Assembly: GCA_946641795.1 (NCBI GenBank)
Contig: CAMPBZ010000063.1
Span: 1 to 6,819, forward strand
Source of the DNA: an uncultured Clostridia bacterium
GTDB taxonomy: Bacteria > Bacillota > Clostridia > Oscillospirales > CAG-272
Direction of reading: 5' to 3'
Length of the DNA: 6,819 bases
This document shows, piece by piece, positions 1 to 4,980 of this stretch (positions are counted from its first letter, which is position 1; the number at the start of each line of letters is the position of its first letter). The position numbers and the translations under genes were made by a program. The notes under the pieces are model-generated. The model did no database searches and was not told the DNA's origin. It worked only from the letters and a program-made list of their open reading frames with translations.

Positions 1-552
1 CGGTGTTTGAACCGCCCAAAGGTTTTCGCGCTCCACCGTTTCTTTCACGTTGCCAAGCACCCCCGTCCGCTTTACCGTATCGGTAATGGGATAGCCGGCT
101 GAAGCGGCCTTGTTTTTATAGGCGCAAAGGCAAACGCGGGCAATTTGCAACGGCGTTGTCAGGCAACGCGCGCCGTCGGCAACGGCAACAAACCGGGTGT
201 TGGCGCTCACGGCGTTCAGCCCGTTCCGCGCCGACTCCGCGCGGTCGACACCGCCCGGAACCACCGTTTTGCATTTGGAGATCTCGTATTCCGCAATCAA
301 GTTCAGCACCGCTTGCTTTTCCTGTGGGCGGGCGACGACAACGATCTCGCGGATCAGCGGGCATTCTTCGTAGGCAAGCAACGTCCGTGCAAGGACAGGG
401 ATGCCCGAAACCGCCAAAAACTGTTTGGAAACGGCCGCGCCCATACGCGAGGAAGCGCCCGCGGCAAGGATCAGCGCGGTGGTGTAGTTTTTCACCGTCA
501 GGTTTTGGTACACGTCGTAGACCTTTGATGCGCCACGGATCACCTTTTTCAT
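1..552 (-). CDS. ispD: 2-C-methyl-D-erythritol 4-phosphate cytidylyltransferase IspD, partial (3' end outside window)
   Basis: IspD joins CTP and MEP to give CDP-ME, the third step of the cytosolic MEP isoprenoid pathway. The first 184 codons are present; the family is usually about 230 residues, so the C-terminal part lies beyond the left edge. Visible motifs are the nucleotide-binding loop AAGASSRMG (residues 30-38), with R36 and K43 (SKQF) matching the catalytic Arg and Lys of E. coli IspD, GGVDRAESARNGL (100-112), the D126 loop, ITDTVKR (156-162, T159) and VERENLWAVQTP (173-184, R175). The ATG at 552 follows AAAGGAGA at a good distance. It gives about 25 residues ahead of the usual start of the fold. 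The usual DAARP loop reads DGARC. It is last in the tsaE-tsaB-rpiB-ispD cluster, 33 bases after rpiB, with no promoter seen in that gap. The family call is secure. Confidence 0.95.
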   Translation of the reverse strand, partial: MKKVIRGASKVYDVYQNLTVKNYTTALILAAGASSRMGAAVSKQFLAVSGIPVLARTLLAYEECPLIREIVVVARPQEKQAVLNLIAEYEISKCKTVVPGGVDRAESARNGLNAVSANTRFVAVADGARCLTTPLQIARVCLCAYKNKAASAGYPITDTVKRTGVLGNVKETVERENLWAVQTP

Positions 553-585
553 AAGCGCCGTCTCCTTTCCCGGATTTTTACCAAA

Positions 586-1038
586 TCAGAACTCGGTCTT
601 TTCCAACTGCATAAACAGATCCACGCGGCGCTGGTGCTTTCCGCCTTCAAACTCGGTGGAAAGGAATGCGTCCACAAGGTCACAGGCAACGCCGTAACCA
701 ACCACGCGCTCCCCAAAGCAGAGGATGTTCGCATCGTTGTGCGCGCGCGTCAGGCGGGCGCTGAAAACGTCGGAGCAGGCGGCGGCGCGAATGCCGCGGT
801 GTTTATTTGCGGCCATCGACATTCCAATTCCGGTCCCGCAAATCAAAATGCCCAGCTTGGTGGTACCGTTTTGAATGTTTTTGCAAACGGCGTCGGCAAA
901 AACGGGATAGTCGCAGCTTGCTTCGCTGTCGGTTCCAACGTCAATTGCCTCCCAGCCCAGCTCTTTAAGGTGGGCGATGATTTTGATTTTCAAAGCGTAT
1001 CCGGCGTGATCGGAGCCGATGGTGATTTTCTTTTCCAT
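586..1038 (-). CDS. rpiB: Ribose-5-phosphate isomerase B (RpiB/LacAB family)
   Basis: This cytosolic enzyme interconverts ribose 5-phosphate and ribulose 5-phosphate in the non-oxidative pentose phosphate pathway. The 150-residue length is normal for the family. The N-terminal GSDHAG (residues 8-13) carries the Asp and His of the active site. ICGTGIGMS (66-74) holds the catalytic Cys67 and the phosphate-binding loop, and RAHNDAN (98-104) holds the catalytic His100. Near the C-terminus the usual GGRHQRRV reads GGKHQRRV (residues 132-139), a conservative Arg-to-Lys change at a likely phosphate-contacting position. The ATG at 1038 is preceded by AAAGGAAG. The gene starts 24 bases after tsaB ends, so it is probably co-transcribed from the tsaE promoter. 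LacA/LacB and allose 6-phosphate isomerases share the fold, but no sugar-utilisation gene is nearby, so the RpiB role is preferred. Confidence 0.95.
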   Translation of the reverse strand: MEKKITIGSDHAGYALKIKIIAHLKELGWEAIDVGTDSEASCDYPVFADAVCKNIQNGTTKLGILICGTGIGMSMAANKHRGIRAAACSDVFSARLTRAHNDANILCFGERVVGYGVACDLVDAFLSTEFEGGKHQRRVDLFMQLEKTEF

Positions 1039-1062
1039 AGTTTTGCTTCCTTTCCCAATGGG

Positions 1063-1761
1063 TTATTGATTTTCTTCTTGTGCTTTCAAAGCCTCGGCGC
1101 GCGTCCGCTCCGCCTGCGAGGGGCGCAGGTAAACCGGAAAGAGACGGGCGTCGTCGGTCGTATTTCCTTCTTTGGCGTACCGCAGGGCAACCGCGGCAAC
1201 CGAGGCGGCGCTTTGCAGGCGCAACCGTTCAGGCAGGGAATGGTAGGGGTGCCTGATTTGACCAGTTACCAGTTCGTACCCGTCCCCAACGAACCAAACC
1301 GGCTCGTCATAGGCGGCAAGCGCTTCTTCCAGTTCGGCAACCGAAATGGCCGCGTCGGGCAACAGGCGCTTTCCGCCGCGGAAAAGGGCGGTGTAAACCT
1401 GGTTTCTTCTGGCGTTCATCACCGGGCAGATCAGCCCGTCCGGCAGGAAGGCAAGATTTTCGGCAAGGGCTTCCAGCGTGGAAACGCCGGCGCAGGGTTT
1501 GCCTTTTCCAAAGGCAAGGCCTTTGATCGTTGCAACGCCGATGCGCACACCGGTAAAGGAACCCGGGCCGGTCGAAACGGCAAAAAGGTCTATATCGTCC
1601 ACCGTCAGATCCAGCCGTTGCAACAGCGTTTCTACCATTGGGAGCAGATTTTCGCTGTGCGTATTTCCGCGGTTCAGCGTCAGCTCCGCCAAAAGATGCT
1701 CGTCCTTTTGCAGGGCGACCGACGCCGCAACGGCCGAACTTTCAACCGCCAAAACGATCAT
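1063..1761 (-). CDS. tsaB: tRNA t6A biosynthesis protein TsaB
   Basis: TsaB is the ASKHA-fold partner that dimerises with TsaD and, with TsaE, supports transfer of threonylcarbamoyl to A37 of ANN-decoding tRNAs in the cytoplasm. The 232-residue product has the expected size. It shows MIVLAVESS (1-9), the HSENLLP stretch (35-41), the strongly conserved STGPGSFTGVRIG (63-75), PVMNARRNQVY (113-123) and a PVYLRP ending (209-214). The ATG at 1761 is chosen because the fold begins there, a GGGGGAAAG site precedes it, and its A-T-G overlaps the tsaE stop as ATGA. The frame is open upstream to 1893, but that part only mirrors tsaE. The ATGA overlap suggests translational coupling to tsaE. The partner tsaD and the usual rimI are not in the window. 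Confidence 0.96.
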   Translation of the reverse strand: MIVLAVESSAVAASVALQKDEHLLAELTLNRGNTHSENLLPMVETLLQRLDLTVDDIDLFAVSTGPGSFTGVRIGVATIKGLAFGKGKPCAGVSTLEALAENLAFLPDGLICPVMNARRNQVYTALFRGGKRLLPDAAISVAELEEALAAYDEPVWFVGDGYELVTGQIRHPYHSLPERLRLQSAASVAAVALRYAKEGNTTDDARLFPVYLRPSQAERTRAEALKAQEENQ

Positions 1762-2219
1762 TCGTCTTTCCCCCTTTGCAAAATGGTAATTTCCCGGTGG
1801 TCGGGCGCCGAGGGGTCGTCCTTCCGAATGGTGATTTCCAAACGCTCCTGCGGCAGAAATTCGGCAATTTTTTCGCTCCATTCGCAAAGGCAAATGCCGC
1901 CGCGCGCAAGGTAATCGTCGTACCCGACGGAAATCAGGTCTTCCTCGCTGTCTACCCGGTAAAAATCAAAGTGAAAGACCGGGCGGGGCTTTGCCGGATA
2001 TTCGCGTACCAGCGCAAAGGTGGGGGAGCGCACCGCCGAATTTGGCGAGACAACCGAGACAAACCCGCGCACAAACGCCGTTTTGCCAACGCCCAAATCC
2101 CCGTAAAGCGCCAAAAAAGGCGGCAGGGAACGGTCGGCGAGCATTGCGGCGGCAAGGCTTGCGCCGAGCTGCTCGGTTTCGGCAACGGAGGCAGAAAAAA
2201 TTTGCAAGGGCAATTTCAT
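1758..2219 (-). CDS. tsaE: tRNA t6A biosynthesis ATPase TsaE
   Basis: TsaE is the P-loop ATPase needed for turnover of the TsaB-TsaD complex in t6A37 synthesis. The 153-residue product has the family length and motif order: Walker A GDLGVGKT (residues 40-47), SPTF (65-68), HFDFYR (83-88) with the acidic residue of the nucleotide site, and EWSEKI (113-118). The ATG at 2219 lies behind GGAGG at suitable spacing, about 30 bases after the start point predicted from the promoter at 2257-2285, so the leader is short. The gene is first in the tsaE-tsaB-rpiB-ispD cluster and overlaps tsaB by four bases. The identification leaves no realistic alternative. Confidence 0.97.
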   Translation of the reverse strand: MKLPLQIFSASVAETEQLGASLAAAMLADRSLPPFLALYGDLGVGKTAFVRGFVSVVSPNSAVRSPTFALVREYPAKPRPVFHFDFYRVDSEEDLISVGYDDYLARGGICLCEWSEKIAEFLPQERLEITIRKDDPSAPDHREITILQRGKDE

Positions 2220-2256
2220 ATTTTCAACCTCCGTTTTCCGTTTTTTCTACACTTTG

Positions 2257-2285
2257 ATTATAACATTCGCGCGGTATTTTGTAAA
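2257..2285 (-). promoter_or_regulatory. Sigma-A promoter of the tsaE-tsaB-rpiB-ispD cluster
   Basis: On the minus strand a TTTACA -35 box (2285-2280) and a perfect TATAAT -10 box (2262-2257) are separated by 17 bases. A TG one base upstream of the -10 box makes it an extended -10. Transcription should begin near 2250, giving a leader of about 30 bases before the tsaE ATG. It lies in the 97-base gap between the DUF896 gene and tsaE. Confidence 0.85.
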
Positions 2286-2316
2286 CCCTTTTTGCAATAT
2301 TTTCAAAGGCGCGCGC

Positions 2317-2526
2317 TTATTTTTTGCGAAATTTGTTCAAAGGGATGCGGGTTCCGTCCGGCTCCTGCACAACGGTATTGTCCAGCGTGTTTTTCAGCCG
2401 CGCGCGAAATTCGGCAAGGTATTCTTCGCGCAAGGCCTTTTGCTCGGCGGCTTCCTCGGGCGTCAGCCCTTCCTCTTTCTGTTTTTTTGCAAGCGCGTTG
2501 ATGCGCAGTTGCTTTTCTACTTCCAT
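2317..2526 (-). CDS. DUF896 (YnzC/UPF0291) family small protein
   Basis: This 69-residue, highly charged, probably all-helical cytosolic protein matches the DUF896 family, whose B. subtilis member is YnzC. The signature is visible as INALAKKQKEEGLTPEEAAE (residues 9-28), then QKALREEYLAEFR (29-41), LKNTLDNTVV (44-53) and a basic tail. Family structures show a helical hairpin in the N-terminal part; no biochemical role is established. In B. subtilis the relative sits next to an SOS-induced division inhibitor, but no such gene is here. The ATG at 2526 follows AGAGGA. The gene starts 28 bases after the terminator that follows rpmB, and I could not find a convincing promoter of its own, so expression may depend on read-through. 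No clear terminator follows it before the tsaE promoter. Confidence 0.9.
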   Translation of the reverse strand: MEVEKQLRINALAKKQKEEGLTPEEAAEQKALREEYLAEFRARLKNTLDNTVVQEPDGTRIPLNKFRKK

Positions 2527-2554
2527 AAAAACCGATCCTCTAAAATTGTGATTT

Positions 2555-2590
2555 CAAAAAAGAAAGGGCAGGACACAAGGGTGCCTGCCG
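2555..2590 (-). terminator. Rho-independent terminator after rpmB
   Basis: On the minus strand GGCAGG (2589-2584) pairs with CCTGCC (2572-2567). The stem continues with CAC/GTG after one bulged T (2573) and is closed by a CCTT loop. A T-rich tract (CTTTCTTTTTT, 2566-2556) follows directly. It begins about 24 bases after the rpmB stop codon and should end most transcripts of rpmB and any genes upstream. Confidence 0.88.
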
Positions 2591-2613
2591 CATCTCTTTA
2601 TGCGCACCCGGCA

Positions 2614-2784
2614 TTAAGCCTTTCTCAGGGTGCGAAGGCAACGGGAACAAACGTTGATCGCTTTTTCGCCGTCCAGTCTGATTTTGCGAATATTGGGTTT
2701 CCAGGTTCTGTTTGTTTTCCGGTGGGAGTGGGAAACGTTCTGACCGAACACAACTCCTTTACCGCAAATGCAGCATTTTGCCAT
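2614..2784 (-). CDS. rpmB: 50S ribosomal protein L28, zinc-ribbon (four-cysteine) form
   Basis: L28 is a small basic protein of the large ribosomal subunit. The 56-residue product shows MAKCCICGKG (1-10), the conserved VSHSHRKTNRTWKPN (17-31) and VCSRCLRTL (45-53). Cysteines 4, 7, 46 and 49 form two CxxC pairs typical of the zinc-binding (C+) version; C5 is an extra cysteine. The frame is open further upstream to 2856, but the ATG at 2784 is chosen because it matches the family N-terminus and follows a strong GTAGGAGG site. It has its own promoter (2862-2890) and a leader of about 70 bases, and is followed by a clear terminator. The upstream neighbour ends 124 bases before this start. Confidence 0.97.
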   Translation of the reverse strand: MAKCCICGKGVVFGQNVSHSHRKTNRTWKPNIRKIRLDGEKAINVCSRCLRTLRKA

Positions 2785-2810
2785 TTTGACACCTCCTACT
2801 AAACGCTTCA

Positions 2811-2837
2811 CCGCCGCAAAAATCCCATCGCGACGGG
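2811..2837 (-). promoter_or_regulatory. Possible alternative hairpins in the rpmB leader
   Basis: In the minus-strand leader, CCCGT (2837-2833) can pair with ATGGG (2828-2824) around a CGCG loop, with one G-U pair, and is followed by ATTTTT, like a weak attenuator. Alternatively CCGTCGC (2836-2830) can pair with GCGGCGG (2817-2811), 7 pairs with one wobble. The two folds exclude each other. The pairings are seen in the sequence; a regulatory role is only inferred. Confidence 0.3.
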
Positions 2838-2861
2838 GCAAAATATAACACAGCATTTTGT

Positions 2862-2890
2862 ATTATATCATATCTTCCAAAGGATTGCAA
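2862..2890 (-). promoter_or_regulatory. Sigma-A promoter of rpmB
   Basis: On the minus strand a TTGCAA -35 box (2890-2885) and a perfect TATAAT -10 box (2867-2862) lie 17 bases apart, with TG one base upstream of the -10 box (extended -10). The predicted start is near 2856. A second, weaker extended -10 (TATATT preceded by TGT, 2847-2842) lies just downstream without a good -35. The -35 box is only about 18 bases after the stop codon of the purL-like gene. Confidence 0.8.
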
Positions 2891-2908
2891 GAGTTTTTTC
2901 AAATTTTT

Positions 2909-4951
2909 TCAAAACTTTTTGCGCGAATTTTTTTGCAAAATGCGAATTTCACCGCCGTTTTTGTGCAGGATCGAGAACGCAAAATCCGCTTTTTTGCCCT
3001 TGGGCAGCGGCGCTCCGGGCAGGCAAAAGACCGCCGAAGCCGTCAACACCGCGCGCAGGAACAGATTTTTTTCGCTTTTTTCAAAGATTTTGACCGTGTT
3101 GCCCAGGCTGCGCAAATACTGCGCCAGCGCCGGGGCGTCGGGGCAGTTTGCCGGGGCGAACAGTACAATTTCCGGCGCGGCGCGCCAGATCAGGCCGTTG
3201 CCTTTCGGAATTTGGAACTGTGTGGCAAGGTCTTCCGGCTCCGCGGTTGCGGCCGGATCGGATTGCGGCAGTTCCTCAACGGTGGCAACGCAATCAAAGG
3301 GCATTTCGTAAACCGATTCCAGCAAAACGCCGAGGGCGAGCGGCTTGCCGAGCGCCCGGACGGTTTCGCCGGGGCAGGCGCGGAGCGTTTCGCTCTGCAT
3401 TTCGGCAAGAACCTTTTTCGGTGCTTTTTGCAGGACGACGCGCGCCGAGCGGATCACGCCGTGCCGTGCCTGCGCGGCAAGATCTTCAAGCAAAAGGCGC
3501 AACGCCGCAAAATCCGGCAATCCTTCCGGGGAGAAGGAAACCGGGATCAGATAGATTTTGGAGTCGGCGCCCGTCAGTTTGCAAGCCGGAGCCGCACCGC
3601 CTTTTCCGAGCGCGAACACGCTGAAAATCGGGGCTTTGACCGCCGTTTCTACAATTTTTGTTTGCGCGGCCGGCATTCCAAGCTCTGCCTGTACGCGGTA
3701 AAGACCGATCGCGGCCGCAAACGCGGCGGCAGGGTCGGGAAATCCGGCGTTCGGGAGCGCCAGCTCCGCCGCCAACCGCATTTCGGAATAGTCCACACCC
3801 GCAAGCGCGCAGGAAAGAATGGGAACGAGCGCGGTCAGAACGGAGGTTGGAAACGCGCGCTCCGAAAGCTTGGCAGAGGCAGAGGAAGCCGAAACGCCCA
3901 GCGCGGCGACTACATCCGCGGCCGCGTTTTCAAACGGCAAAAACCGGCAGGCAAAGCCGGCGCGCGGCCGGTGGGAAACAGGCGCCGGTTTCAGGTTGGC
4001 TTGCAAGGAAATTGCAAAATCCGAGCGCCGGAAGAAGAGCGAGCGCAAAAAATCGGTGCTTTCGGTAATCGGTCGGCCGCCCAGAATACGAACCTGTTTT
4101 GCATTCGTCAGCTCCGCAAAAATCCGACAGAAAAGCCCGCGGGAGCGTAGCAGTTCCGCAAGTTCGGGCGCCGTCTGCTTTGGCAAAGCCAAAATCCAGG
4201 CGCCATTCAGCGCGCCGGCAAGGATCTCCGGCGAAGGGGCGGGCGTTTGCAGTTGCGAAAGGTCGATCGTCAGGCCGTCAAAGCAGGAGAGCAGCGCCGG
4301 GAGTACGCCGGTTTCGGTAACGGGAAGCAGGGCGCGCAGTTTCGCCTGTAATTTTTCGCTTTCCAAAAGCGGGAGCAAAGCCTCCCAAAAGTCGTAACGC
4401 GGAAGCGCTCCGCGGTCAACCAGCAGGCAGAGGTCGCCCGCTTCGGCGTGGGAAACGCGGGTATTGGTCGCACAGAGCGATAAAAAGGCGGGCGCGTTTT
4501 CCTCCCCGATCCCGGCCGCGGCAAAAGGAGCCGCAAGCAGGTTGGTCAAATTGGGAAGCAGACCTTTGAGCCGGCGTTCTTTTCCACCGCGTTCCAGCGC
4601 ATCGGAGGCCAGATCCAGCGCCCCGGCCAGCGTGAGCGGCTCCCCGCCGGGGGCAAGCTCGCGGTGCTTTTCCATCATATCGGCGTAGGTTTCGGCAATG
4701 GCGGCGCTTTCGGTTTCCATAGAGGAAAGCGTTGCCTCCCGGAGCGGGGAGGGCATTCCGGCCAGGCGGTTCCAAAGCTTCAATTCTCCCACCGTCGGAT
4801 CGCGGCGCAAAACGAGCGCGCAATGAACGGCGCAGGCCGTCAGCAATTCATCCGAAAGATCGACCCCGAAGGTTTCCCGCACAGGGTCAAACTGCCCGGC
4901 GCGCAAATTCCGAAAGTTGGATAGGATGGTATTTTCATTCCATTCGGTCAT
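2909..4951 (-). CDS. Degenerate PurL-like protein (FGAM synthase paralogue, probable pseudoenzyme)
   Basis: The 680-residue product follows the single-chain clostridial phosphoribosylformylglycinamidine synthase, normally about 1,200-1,250 residues, in blocks. FGVDLS...RRDPTVGELKLW (28-60) resembles the linker ahead of the active site. GAWILALPKQTAPELAELL (250-268) resembles the first AIRS-C region. VDYSEMRLAAEL and IGLYRVQAELGMPA (386-428), then VKAPIFSVFAL (438-448), resemble the second AIRS half. SKIYLIP and GLPDFAALR (464-485) follow it, and VLFAPANCPDAPALAQYLRS (596-615) with the FCLPG stretch (642-646) resembles the start of the glutaminase domain. Key motifs are lost: WSDHCRHTTF after DPT is NRLAGMPSPL, and GGKDSMSG is AQTKIVET. 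The chain ends before the LGICNG nucleophile. FGAM synthesis is therefore unlikely. The ATG at 4951 is preceded by AAAGGAA, 29 bases after mtaB ends. The frame is open to 5077, but that part mirrors mtaB. No signal peptide or membrane segment is evident. The homology is my own motif-level reading. Confidence 0.75.
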   Translation of the reverse strand: MTEWNENTILSNFRNLRAGQFDPVRETFGVDLSDELLTACAVHCALVLRRDPTVGELKLWNRLAGMPSPLREATLSSMETESAAIAETYADMMEKHRELAPGGEPLTLAGALDLASDALERGGKERRLKGLLPNLTNLLAAPFAAAGIGEENAPAFLSLCATNTRVSHAEAGDLCLLVDRGALPRYDFWEALLPLLESEKLQAKLRALLPVTETGVLPALLSCFDGLTIDLSQLQTPAPSPEILAGALNGAWILALPKQTAPELAELLRSRGLFCRIFAELTNAKQVRILGGRPITESTDFLRSLFFRRSDFAISLQANLKPAPVSHRPRAGFACRFLPFENAAADVVAALGVSASSASAKLSERAFPTSVLTALVPILSCALAGVDYSEMRLAAELALPNAGFPDPAAAFAAAIGLYRVQAELGMPAAQTKIVETAVKAPIFSVFALGKGGAAPACKLTGADSKIYLIPVSFSPEGLPDFAALRLLLEDLAAQARHGVIRSARVVLQKAPKKVLAEMQSETLRACPGETVRALGKPLALGVLLESVYEMPFDCVATVEELPQSDPAATAEPEDLATQFQIPKGNGLIWRAAPEIVLFAPANCPDAPALAQYLRSLGNTVKIFEKSEKNLFLRAVLTASAVFCLPGAPLPKGKKADFAFSILHKNGGEIRILQKNSRKKF

Positions 4952-4980
4952 GGTTTGGGTTCCTTTCGCGTTTGTTTCGG

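Noticed and set aside
1762..1893. 44-residue N-terminal extension of TsaB
   Set aside because: The region is tsaE coding sequence in another frame. The TsaB fold starts at the ATG at 1761, which has its own ribosome site and the ATGA overlap.
634..1914. Long plus-strand open frame (426 codons)
   Set aside because: It lies antisense to rpiB, tsaB and tsaE, whose protein families are clear. Its translation has no recognisable motif and is the kind of shadow frame produced by GC-rich coding DNA.
2286..2316. Possible terminator after the DUF896 gene
   Set aside because: Only a weak CCTTT/AAAGG pairing with a large loop can be drawn, and it runs into the tsaE -35 box without a proper T tract.
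2785..2856. 24-residue N-terminal extension of L28
   Set aside because: L28 starts at MAKC in the family, and the strong AGGAGG site sits just before the ATG at 2784. The extension overlaps the leader.
2858..4150. Plus-strand open frame of 430 codons
   Set aside because: It lies antisense to the PurL-like gene, has an Arg/Gly/Gln-rich translation without family features, and has no convincing promoter. The minus-strand reading has recognisable PurL blocks.
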